Below, piece by piece: positions 35,680-43,166 of a stretch of DNA of 64,000 bases (position 1 is the first letter of the stretch; each line of letters starts with the position of its first letter). The notes below the pieces were generated by a model. It did no database searches and was not told where the DNA came from. It saw only the letters and a list, made by a program, of their open reading frames with translations. The stretch covers positions 92,695 through 156,694 of the forward strand of contig JBAWZF010000003.1 of the NCBI GenBank assembly GCA_037143175.1, read 5' to 3'. This stretch comes from a bacterium. GTDB lineage: Bacteria > Verrucomicrobiota > Kiritimatiellia > CAIKKV01 > CAITUY01. The position numbers were made by a program, and so were the translations under genes.

Positions 35680-36085
35680 TATTTTTGTTGATACGAGTGG
35701 TTTCTATGCCTTGCTGGCAGCTAAAGACCCGCAGCATGTAAAGGCTGCGGCACTCCTCAAGAAAGCGGCTGGAGCCCGCGTCCGTTTTGTAACAACTGAT
35801 TATGTCCTGGACGAGACTGCCACCCTGCTAAAGGCGAGGGGGCTTGCGCATCTGCTGGATCTGTTTTTTGGTGATCTTACCGTATCGCACGCCTGTCGAA
35901 CCTTGTGGACAGATGCTGCTGACTTTGCAAGAGCCCGTGACTATTTTCTGCAGCACAAGGACAAGGATTATTCATTTACCGACTGCGTCAGTTTTTGCGC
36001 TATGAAAAGTGAAGGCTTACATCGAGCGCTCACCACCGACGCTCACTTTCGGCAGGCCGGTTTCGAGCCATTATTGGAGATGTGA
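35669..36085 (+). CDS. vapC: PIN-domain toxin (VapC-like)
   Basis: The 138-residue PIN protein has D8 (FVDTSGFYALL), E49 (YVLDETATLL), D105 (YSFTDCVSFC) and D124 (TTDAHF), a complete acidic site. It overlaps its Phd-like antitoxin. The module is flanked by heptamer arrays B2 and B3 in direct orientation, and its TGA lies in a heptamer (GTGAGCC). It is the second toxin-antitoxin pair inside the CDP-sugar operon. Confidence 0.88.
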   Translation: MKTDIFVDTSGFYALLAAKDPQHVKAAALLKKAAGARVRFVTTDYVLDETATLLKARGLAHLLDLFFGDLTVSHACRTLWTDAADFARARDYFLQHKDKDYSFTDCVSFCAMKSEGLHRALTTDAHFRQAGFEPLLEM

Positions 36086-36137
36086 GCCGTAAGACGCAAG
36101 ACGTGAGATGTGAGATGTGAAGCGTAAAATGTAGGGG
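36082..36137 (+). repeat. Heptamer array B3 (GTRARAC)
   Basis: There are eight units: GTGAGCC, GTAAGAC, GCAAGAC, GTGAGAT, GTGAGAT, GTGAAGC, GTAAAAT and GTAGGGG. It ends 8 bp before the four-helix-bundle gene and is inverted relative to array B4 on the other side of that gene. Confidence 0.9.
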
Positions 36138-36145
36138 TAAAAATA

Positions 36146-36508
36146 ATGCAAAGGGGGCATAAATCGCTAGACGTTTGGAAGGAATCGGTGGAATTATCTG
36201 TCAGTATTTACCGCCTCACCGCAAGTTTACCGAAGACAGAAGACTATGGATTGACGAGTCAGATGCGCCGTGCGGGTGTGTCAGTTCCCTCTAACATTGC
36301 AGAAGGAGCGGGACGTGGAGCTACAAAAGAATTCATTCAGTTCTTCAAGATTGCTAATGGATCCTTGACTGAGTTGGATACCCAGCTTGAGATTGCTGTG
36401 AAACTTGGATATATTACAGTCATACAGAAAAATAAAATAGACATTGATATGGAATCAATCTCAGCAAAACTGGCGGGCTTATTACGAAACCTGCGTTCAC
36501 GCCTTTAA
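36146..36508 (+). CDS. Four-helix-bundle protein (S23/Avd-like), repeat-flanked copy 1
   Basis: The 120-residue protein belongs to the family first known from 23S rRNA intervening sequences and related to the Avd helper of diversity-generating retroelements. Signature features are the LDVWKESVELSVSIYRLT helix, YGLTSQMRRAGVSVPSNIAE with SNIAEG, and a later FFKIANGSLTELDTQLEIA. The family binds nucleic acid (known for Avd); the role here is unknown. The gene lies exactly between array B3 (purine-rich) and array B4 (its reverse complement). No reverse transcriptase or rRNA is near. Confidence 0.88.
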   Translation: MQRGHKSLDVWKESVELSVSIYRLTASLPKTEDYGLTSQMRRAGVSVPSNIAEGAGRGATKEFIQFFKIANGSLTELDTQLEIAVKLGYITVIQKNKIDIDMESISAKLAGLLRNLRSRL

Positions 36509-36514
36509 TTTTTC

Positions 36515-36619
36515 GTCTTACATCTTACATTTAACCTCTTACATTTAACCTCTTACATTTAACCTCTAACCTCTAACATTTAACCTCTTACGTTTAACAT
36601 CTCACCCCTCACGTCTAAC
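36515..36619 (-). repeat. Heptamer array B4, 15 units, forms the rfbG leader
   Basis: Fifteen consecutive 7-bp units (GTCTTAC, ATCTTAC, ATTTAAC, CTCTTAC, ATTTAAC ... ATCTCAC, CCCTCAC, GTCTAAC) fill the whole space between the four-helix-bundle gene and the rfbG ATG at 36620. The consensus is the reverse complement of B1-B3. No Shine-Dalgarno sequence remains upstream of rfbG. Confidence 0.92.
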
Positions 36620-37873
36620 ATGAATTTTAACGATTTCTACAAAGACAAAAGGGTGCTCATAACAGGCCATACTGGCTTCAAGGGCTCCTGGCTGACCGAG
36701 TGGCTGCTGATGATGGGGGCCAAGGTGACGGGGTTCGCCTTGCCGCCGATGACGGAGCCGGCTTTATTTGACCAGTTGGGGCTTGCCGGACGCTGTGATC
36801 ACAGGATAGGGGATATTCGTGATCGCTCGTTGGTGCGTCGGGTCATTCATGAGGTCAGGCCGGATCTGATTTTTCATCTGGCGGCCCAACCGCTAGTGCG
36901 TCTTTCTTATGCTCAACCGTTAGAGACCTATGAAACCAATGTGATGGGGACGGCGCATGTATTGGATGCCCTGCGGGATGCCGACTGGCCCTGTGCGGCG
37001 GTCATGATTACCACCGACAAGGTGTATGAGAATAAGGAATGGTTGCACGCCTACCGGGAGAGTGATCCCCTCGGTGGATATGACCCGTACAGTTCGAGTA
37101 AGGCCTGCGCCGAACTAGTGATCCAATCCTACCGGAACTCCTTCTTCAACCCGGCGAAAATCGCAAACCATCTCACCCCTCACATCTCACCCCTCACATC
37201 TCACGCTTCACCCCTCACATCTGCCGCCTCACCCCTCACTCCTCACGCCTCACGTCTCACCTCTCACGTTTCACCTCCTCTGGTTGCTGTCGCTTCCGCC
37301 CGAGCGGGGAACGTGATTGGGGGAGGAGATTGGGCGCAGGATCGGATCGTTCCGGACTGCATGAGAGCGTTAGCTAAAGGGGATGTCATTGCCGTGCGGA
37401 ACCCCCATGCCACCCGCCCCTGGCAGCACGTCCTCGAACCACTAAGCGGGTATCTCCTCCTAGGCATGAAGCTCCACGGAGCCCTTACATCTCACATTTC
37501 ACATCTAACATCTAACGCCTCACGTCTTACTCCTCACACCTCACACCTCACGTCTTACGCTTCAGCCTTCAACTTTGGTCCTTCGCTGACCTCAAATCGG
37601 ACTGTTGGGGAACTTGTCGATGAAATCCTTAAGTGCTGGCCGGGCCGGTGGGAGGATCGATCAGATCACAAGGCACCACATGAAGCCGGCATGCTCAATC
37701 TGGCTGCGGACAAAGCGTTCCATTTGCTGCAATGGGAAGGACGGTGGGCTTTTGAACAGACCATCGGCATGACAGCATTATGGTACAAGACTGTTCATCA
37801 GGAGGGTGAGGGTGCCGTGCGTAGCATGGTGGAGAAGCAGATTCGGATGTACTGGGCTTGTATTCGTGGATGA
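36620..37873 (+). CDS. rfbG: CDP-glucose 4,6-dehydratase with two repeat-derived inserts
   Basis: This 417-residue extended SDR enzyme converts CDP-glucose to CDP-4-keto-6-deoxyglucose. VLITGHTGFKGSWL binds NAD, FHLAAQPLVRLSY follows, T131-T132-D133 and Y157-x3-K161 form the active site, and ARAGNVIGGGDWAQDRIVPD, RPWQHVLEPLSGYL and FNFGP complete the family pattern. The family usually has about 360 residues. The excess comes from inserts at about 184-219 and 288-316, both pure translated heptamers (SPLTSHA-like). They lie between conserved blocks, probably in loops, and keep the frame. Confidence 0.92.
   Translation: MNFNDFYKDKRVLITGHTGFKGSWLTEWLLMMGAKVTGFALPPMTEPALFDQLGLAGRCDHRIGDIRDRSLVRRVIHEVRPDLIFHLAAQPLVRLSYAQPLETYETNVMGTAHVLDALRDADWPCAAVMITTDKVYENKEWLHAYRESDPLGGYDPYSSSKACAELVIQSYRNSFFNPAKIANHLTPHISPLTSHASPLTSAASPLTPHASRLTSHVSPPLVAVASARAGNVIGGGDWAQDRIVPDCMRALAKGDVIAVRNPHATRPWQHVLEPLSGYLLLGMKLHGALTSHISHLTSNASRLTPHTSHLTSYASAFNFGPSLTSNRTVGELVDEILKCWPGRWEDRSDHKAPHEAGMLNLAADKAFHLLQWEGRWAFEQTIGMTALWYKTVHQEGEGAVRSMVEKQIRMYWACIRG
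37170..37274 (-). repeat. Heptamer array B5 inside rfbG, 15 units
   Basis: The units run ATCTCAC, CCCTCAC, ATCTCAC, CCCTCAC, ATCTCAC, GCTTCAC, CCCTCAC and on to GTTTCAC: 15 units, 105 bp, 35 codons. Orientation matches B4. The unit number is a multiple of three, so the reading frame is kept. Confidence 0.92.
37482..37565 (-). repeat. Heptamer array B6 inside rfbG, 12 units
   Basis: The twelve units run CCCTTAC, ATCTCAC, ATTTCAC, ATCTAAC, ATCTAAC, GCCTCAC, GTCTTAC, TCCTCAC, ACCTCAC, ACCTCAC, GTCTTAC and GCTTCAG: 84 bp, 28 codons, again a multiple of three. It precedes the conserved FNFGP block of the enzyme. Confidence 0.92.
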
Positions 37874-37884
37874 CGTTAATAACC

Positions 37885-38925
37885 ATGTCCAATATTCTGC
37901 AAGAAGACCTCGATCATATTTTGGCTCATACGGAAGGGCTTTGGGAGGAATTCCGTGGGCAGCGTATTTTCATGACTGGGGGCACGGGTTTTTTTGGCGG
38001 CTGGTTACTGGAAAGTTTGCTCACTGCCAATGATGCGTTTTTGCTGAATGTCGAGGTAACCGTATTGACTCGCCATCCAGATGTCTTTGCAGAAAAATCG
38101 CCACATCTTGCTTTTCACCCGGCGATCAGGCTTCACCGCGGGGATGTCAGAGATTTTATTTTCCCTGATGGATGCTTTAGCCACGTGCTCCATGCGGCGA
38201 CAGATGCCAGCGCCAAAATGAATGCCGAAACTCCCCTGTTGATGCTAGATACGATTGTCGAGGGGACCCGGCGTGTGTTGGATTTTGCGGTTCAGAGTGG
38301 TGCAAAGAAAGTGCTGTATACAAGTTCGGGCGCCGTGTATGGGAGGCAACCCCCGCAATTGCTGCATATTCCTGAAGATTATCAAGGTGCCCCTGACCCC
38401 CTTGATCCTGGTTCGGCGTATGGGGAGGGTAAGCGTGCCGCGGAGCTATTGTGCGCATTGTATGCCAAGCAATTCGGCTTGGAATCAAAGATAGCCAGAT
38501 GCTTCGCGTTTGTGGGACCCGGAATGCCGATGGGGGCTCATTTTGCCATCGGAAATTTTATTCAGGACGCCCTAAACGGTGAGACTATTAAGGTTAAAGG
38601 AGACGGAACACCTTTGCGCTCTTATCTTTATGCCGCTGACTTGGCGATATGGCTGTGGACTATATTATTAAGAGGGAATGCCGGGACGGCATATAATGTC
38701 GGATCCGGCCGTGCTTTCTCCATTGGTGAGATTGCCGCGATCGTGGCTGATTGCGCCCAGGCGGGGCCCGTTATGATCCAGAGTAAAGCAAATTTAAAAT
38801 CGCCTTCTGAGCGTTATATCCCTGATGTTACGCGCGCGAAAGTTGATTTAGGTTTAACCGTCAGGGTCGATCTGGAAGAGGCAATTCGACGGACTCTCCA
38901 GCATCATGTCTCCTCTAGACAATAA
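37885..38925 (+). CDS. NAD-dependent epimerase/reductase for a CDP-deoxysugar
   Basis: The 346-residue extended SDR protein has GQRIFMTGGTGFFGGWLLES (NAD site), HAATDASAKM, YTSSGAVYGRQPPQ, and the catalytic YGEGKRAAE (Y-x3-K). It resembles CDP-abequose synthase or the yersiniose reductase YerF more than a general epimerase (family-level recall). It follows rfbG directly and precedes a TPP enzyme, so it may reduce the 4-keto group of the finished CDP-sugar. ATG 37885 is chosen because 37858 overlaps rfbG. Confidence 0.8.
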   Translation: MSNILQEDLDHILAHTEGLWEEFRGQRIFMTGGTGFFGGWLLESLLTANDAFLLNVEVTVLTRHPDVFAEKSPHLAFHPAIRLHRGDVRDFIFPDGCFSHVLHAATDASAKMNAETPLLMLDTIVEGTRRVLDFAVQSGAKKVLYTSSGAVYGRQPPQLLHIPEDYQGAPDPLDPGSAYGEGKRAAELLCALYAKQFGLESKIARCFAFVGPGMPMGAHFAIGNFIQDALNGETIKVKGDGTPLRSYLYAADLAIWLWTILLRGNAGTAYNVGSGRAFSIGEIAAIVADCAQAGPVMIQSKANLKSPSERYIPDVTRAKVDLGLTVRVDLEEAIRRTLQHHVSSRQ

Positions 38926-38948
38926 ACTCGGATCAAAAAGGCAGAATA

Positions 38949-40649
38949 ATGAAAGTTTCAACTTTTATCGCACAGTTTCTGAAAAAGAAAAATATTGATA
39001 CCGTGTTTGAATTACAGGGTGGCATGATTACATGCATCATTGATGCTTTTCATCGCGACGGTTACATCAAGATTGTGAGTATGCACCACGAACAGGCCGC
39101 CGCAATGGCTGCCGATGCATATGGGCGAATTGCAAATAAGCCGGGGGTCGCGCTCGCTACCAGTGGTCCCGGCGCAACAAATCTTCTGACCGGAATTGGT
39201 AATTGTTTTTTTGATTCAGTGCCAGCCATTTTTATTACAGGCCAAGTAAATTTAAACGAGCAAAAAGGCGAGCGCGCTACGCGGCAAATAGGTTTTCAGG
39301 AAACTGACATCGTGAGTATGGCAAAGCCAATTACCAAAACAACTTATGTGATAAAAACAGCCAAAGAGATTCCTCGAGTATTTGAAGAAGCCTATAAAAT
39401 CACACTGTCAGGCAGACCGGGGCCAGTTCTTATTGATATTCCAATGAATATTCAGAATGAAGAAGTGGAAGCTTTTTCGGTTACTGACTCGGATCTTCCG
39501 GCAGTGGCTACAAACTCAACGGGGCACGAAGCTTACTTTCAGCGCTATCTTATGGCTTTGAAAAGTAGCAAGCGTCCATTGATTCTGGTGGGTAGGGGGC
39601 TCCGGGCATCCGGATCGGAAGGGCGCTTTTTGGAATTTATGAATAAATGCCACATCCCCGTGGTTACATCCCTGTTGGGTTTTGATGTATTGCCCTATCA
39701 ACATTCCGAGCGGATAGGGTTTATTGGTACCTATGGTAATCGCTGGGCTAATTACGCATTAGGTAGTTGCGATTTGCTCCTTGTGTTGGGCAGTCGACTA
39801 GACCTGCGGCAGACAGGCTCTGATATCGATTCCTTTCGGAGAGACAAAGCTATTTACCATGTCGACATCGATGAGGCTGAATTGAATAATCGGGTTACTG
39901 AGTGTATCACATTAAAAAGTGATCTGTCTGAATTCTTTTCGCGAATCGAAAACTGTGATTGTTCTTACAACGCTCCCCGGGAATGGATACGGGCGATCGA
40001 AGAAAAAAGGCAAACCTGCCTGGATACGAGCGAGCTCAAAGGGATAACAGGCATTAATCCCAATACTTTCATCCATAAACTTTCGCACGCCTCACATGAG
40101 GCCAGAGTATTTACTGCAGATGTTGGCAATAACCAGATGTGGTGCGCCCAGTCTTTGGAGTTGGTCAATAATCAGATGTTTCTGACCTCGGGAGGCATGG
40201 GGGCAATGGGGTATGCGTTACCTGCCGCTATTGGAGCCTCTATCACCCTGGGTAATGCGCCTGTAGTAGCGATTGCTGGTGATGGCGGGTTTCAGATCAA
40301 TGTTCAGGAATTACAAACCATTCGGAGGAACAATCTTCCAATTAAAATTGTAATTCTCAATAACCACTGCCTCGGCATGATCCGCCAATTTCAGGACAGT
40401 TACTTTGGCAGCTGTTATCAATCAACAGTTTGGGGATACACGGCACCCAATTTTTCTAAAATAGCTTTGGCCTATGGTATTGAGTCCTGCTCCATCAACA
40501 GACCAGAGGAGATTGGAGAGGGATTGGAAAAACTTTGGGAAAATCCCGTTCAACCTTTTTTACTGGAAGTATCGGTCGATATTCACACCAATGTTTCCCC
40601 TAAAATGAGGTTTGGTAGCTCAATGACGAAAATGGAGCCTTCGAGATAA
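38949..40649 (+). CDS. TPP-dependent enzyme, acetolactate-synthase-like (YerE candidate)
   Basis: The 566-residue enzyme has the three acetohydroxyacid-synthase domains: the catalytic Glu in SMHHEQAAAMAADAYGRI, GPGATNLLTGIGNCFFDSVP, a central domain, and the TPP-Mg motif VAIAGDGGFQINVQELQTI with LNNHCLGMIRQFQ. Acetolactate synthases serve branched amino acids, but here the gene sits at the end of the CDP-3,6-dideoxyhexose genes. YerE of yersiniose synthesis is a member of this family that adds a pyruvate-derived two-carbon branch to the 4-keto sugar. I infer that role. Confidence 0.75.
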   Translation: MKVSTFIAQFLKKKNIDTVFELQGGMITCIIDAFHRDGYIKIVSMHHEQAAAMAADAYGRIANKPGVALATSGPGATNLLTGIGNCFFDSVPAIFITGQVNLNEQKGERATRQIGFQETDIVSMAKPITKTTYVIKTAKEIPRVFEEAYKITLSGRPGPVLIDIPMNIQNEEVEAFSVTDSDLPAVATNSTGHEAYFQRYLMALKSSKRPLILVGRGLRASGSEGRFLEFMNKCHIPVVTSLLGFDVLPYQHSERIGFIGTYGNRWANYALGSCDLLLVLGSRLDLRQTGSDIDSFRRDKAIYHVDIDEAELNNRVTECITLKSDLSEFFSRIENCDCSYNAPREWIRAIEEKRQTCLDTSELKGITGINPNTFIHKLSHASHEARVFTADVGNNQMWCAQSLELVNNQMFLTSGGMGAMGYALPAAIGASITLGNAPVVAIAGDGGFQINVQELQTIRRNNLPIKIVILNNHCLGMIRQFQDSYFGSCYQSTVWGYTAPNFSKIALAYGIESCSINRPEEIGEGLEKLWENPVQPFLLEVSVDIHTNVSPKMRFGSSMTKMEPSR

Positions 40650-41108
40650 AAAAAGACTGGTAATATCATTCATAACCTAACAGCAAAATAAGGAGCATTT
40701 CAGCACCGCTGCTCGTAGCATCATTTACGGATATTGTCTGATTATCGGGTGTTCATGCTAATATTCATGGTTTCTTAAATCGGTGTCATATGTCGATATT
40801 CCTCTTGATTCCGGAGATTTCTCCTTGATAAGTCGCCGTGCGGTTGACGTTTTAAATAAAATGCCTGAAGAAAGTCGCTTTATTCGTGGCATGAGAAGTT
40901 GGATAGGATTCAACCAGATTGGGGTAAGCTATGAACGTCAGGAGAGACAAGCCGGTGACTCGAAATATCCGTTTAAAAAATTAATCGCTTAGGCGTTCAA
41001 CGGCATTTATAATTTTAGCGAATTTCCTGTTAAAATCTTGTTCGAAACAGGAAACTTTGCAGTATTAATTTCTCACAGGAAGAGGTTTTTTAGAAGGAGA
41101 TGCAGGTT
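40650..41108. other. Gap with a glycosyltransferase relic
   Basis: Apart from the GT2 fragment at 40762-40992 I see no gene. An AAGGAG ribosome site for the next gene is at 41094-41099. Confidence 0.6.
40762..40992 (+). pseudogene. C-terminal relic of a GtrB/DPM1-like GT2
   Basis: The frame reads YSWFLKSVSYVDIPLDSGDF, SLISRRAVDVLNKMPEESRF, then GMRSWIGFNQIGVSYER and DSKYPFKKLIA before a stop. This is the middle-to-late part of polyprenyl-phosphate glycosyltransferases, where IPLDSGDF and KYPF are conserved. The GT-A catalytic half and the membrane helices are missing, and an in-frame stop lies just upstream. The intact gene at 62562-63542 has the corresponding SIPRNAGTFSLMDRR region. Confidence 0.75.
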
Positions 41109-43115
41109 ATGAGTAATAATGGTAAAATTTTATCTCAACAATGGCTGATAGCAATTCTTGTTGCGATCATTTTGATTGCAGGGGCAGGGGCGCGTTTTAT
41201 AAGGCTAAATGATGCCAGCCAGAACAGTGATGGCCAAATTCATGATGTATGCCAGATGGGTGCGACGCCCGCCGACATCGTGTTGAAATGGGAGCAACTT
41301 GTCGGGCGCACTTACCAAATGCCTTTCCCCGCCGCCCTGACAAAATTATTTCTGGATGTTTTCCATTTACCGCCAACAAGAGGCAACGTAATCATGCCTT
41401 CAGCCATTTGGGGAATGCTGGCAATACTTGCGGCACTTTGGGTTGGTTGGCGCCTGGGGGGGAGGTGGTTCGGACTGCTTCTAATGGCTGTCGTTGCATT
41501 CAATCCGATGCATGTTCAGCAAAGCCGCATGGCTTATTTTTATCCGCCAAGTGTGGTCGGCGGTTTTCTCATGATTTGGTGCTTAATCGAGTCGTGGGCG
41601 AACATGAAGGCGGGAACAAAACTTGGGTGGAAGTTCCATGTTGTGCATGTGACTGCAATAAGCTTACTCATATATTCGACGGCAAGTGCATGGCTGTTTA
41701 CAGGGATCATAGGGGTGGTTCACATTGGATGTTCGTTCCTTAAGCGTATTCGGAAGCAGGTTTCGATAGGTGAGACGTGGCTCCTTGTGGCTTCGTATGT
41801 TGTTATCGGTGCGCCACTGCTGTTCGTGCCTTGGGGTGTTGAGGCGTTGATGTCAATAACGGGACAAAATGATAGTACCGCATATTGGCGAAAAATATTT
41901 GAACAAGGTCGCTCTGCTCCCATGGGGGTGATTTACCATGAGATTATTAAGTTTGGATGGGGCTGGACTCAAGCGCGGGCACTAGTGTCTTTCATGATCT
42001 TTGGGTTGGGTGGGCTTGTTCTGGGTATTCGGATGCGACGTGACATGCGTTGGGGAATTCCATTAATCGGGTTTGTTGTGGGTTTGGCTATCAGCGCGGC
42101 CGGAGTGCAAGCTTCGGTACTACCTTTCGGCATAAGGCGAATCGCTCCGGTATGGCCGTTTGGGTTTATTGTTTTGGCGGCGGGCCTGGCTGTACCGTGG
42201 TTGATTGAGGTCTCGAAACGGTGGAGATCGTTTGTTCGGGTTGTGTGGGGTGGATTTGCAGTTGTTATTATTGGGTTGTGGCTGAAGGCTGATGTTGAGG
42301 CTGTGAATTCCAATGGCTTTCCAGTTCCCTATAAACAGATATCCCAGTGGCTTGATAGTCATTTTTCCAGAGGAACACCGGTGGTCACGGATCGATTCTT
42401 TACGGCGATGTGTGAGTTCAATAGAAGCGATCCAACCACGAATGTAGTGGTGATCTCAACAGTTCCCAACGAACTTCCCGAAATCCAGCAAAAAACTCAA
42501 TTTCGTGAAGTTACTCGTCGCTATTTTGAAGATAATCCCGATGCAGTTTTCTATTGCAGCGGGCACATGTATTCACGGCCAGAAGTGGGGCCGTGGGATT
42601 GGCCGGTAAAATTTTTCAAGCGAAGTCAGGAATTGCGAGATGACCAAGCAGAAAAGTTGAGTTTGATAGGACAACATTATCAAATTAACTACCCTGGGAT
42701 TATAAGTTGGCCAATTATCTATTACAACACGGTGGTAGATGTGGTGGCAATCAAGCGTGCTGAGGGAGCTGCGGGGTTCTTTTTATGGGGGCCAGACTGG
42801 CGTCCTGTGCAGACCCAGGACTATCGGCTATGGAGGCTCCTACTGTCCGACAATGCCGGGCTAAAGGTTTATGGGCTTGGGGAAGAACCCAAAGATATTG
42901 CACTTGAACTGACTGGGGTGGCGGTGGGAGGGGAGATGAAGGTTAAATTTGGGGATCAGGTGATCGTGTTCCCCGCCAATCAAATTGTACAGCAGCGAAT
43001 TCAGGTCAGGGTACAGCCAGGGATGAATGTGCTGCCGGTGCGAAGTCGAGGACCGCAGAACGCAAAATTATTAGTAGGGCGGGCGGTGGTGGGGGCGCAG
43101 AAAACTGTTAATTAG
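41109..43115 (+). CDS. PMT/ArnT-like membrane glycosyltransferase
   Basis: The 668-residue protein has 10 to 12 hydrophobic helices in the first 430 residues and a soluble C-terminal part. After helix 1 (WLIAILVAIILIAGAGARFI) a loop carries acidic residues (NSDGQIHD), as in GT39/GT83 enzymes that use a lipid-linked sugar at the outer face. FNPMHVQQSRMAYFYPPSVV resembles the conserved PRF..QSR loop. AAGGAG at 41094-41099 supports ATG 41109. It may decorate the polysaccharide or a lipid after export. Confidence 0.7.
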   Translation: MSNNGKILSQQWLIAILVAIILIAGAGARFIRLNDASQNSDGQIHDVCQMGATPADIVLKWEQLVGRTYQMPFPAALTKLFLDVFHLPPTRGNVIMPSAIWGMLAILAALWVGWRLGGRWFGLLLMAVVAFNPMHVQQSRMAYFYPPSVVGGFLMIWCLIESWANMKAGTKLGWKFHVVHVTAISLLIYSTASAWLFTGIIGVVHIGCSFLKRIRKQVSIGETWLLVASYVVIGAPLLFVPWGVEALMSITGQNDSTAYWRKIFEQGRSAPMGVIYHEIIKFGWGWTQARALVSFMIFGLGGLVLGIRMRRDMRWGIPLIGFVVGLAISAAGVQASVLPFGIRRIAPVWPFGFIVLAAGLAVPWLIEVSKRWRSFVRVVWGGFAVVIIGLWLKADVEAVNSNGFPVPYKQISQWLDSHFSRGTPVVTDRFFTAMCEFNRSDPTTNVVVISTVPNELPEIQQKTQFREVTRRYFEDNPDAVFYCSGHMYSRPEVGPWDWPVKFFKRSQELRDDQAEKLSLIGQHYQINYPGIISWPIIYYNTVVDVVAIKRAEGAAGFFLWGPDWRPVQTQDYRLWRLLLSDNAGLKVYGLGEEPKDIALELTGVAVGGEMKVKFGDQVIVFPANQIVQQRIQVRVQPGMNVLPVRSRGPQNAKLLVGRAVVGAQKTVN

Positions 43116-43166
43116 TGATTCGCAGTAGGGATCTTGGCGGAGTGAGAGCAGGAGGGTGGCCGTTGC

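Noticed and set aside
36146..36508. Diversity-generating retroelement
   Set aside because: The four-helix-bundle family includes Avd, but no reverse transcriptase, template repeat or variable repeat was found near either copy.
34400..37565. CRISPR array
   Set aside because: The repeat unit is 7 bp without spacers, is degenerate, and occurs inside genes; there are no cas genes.
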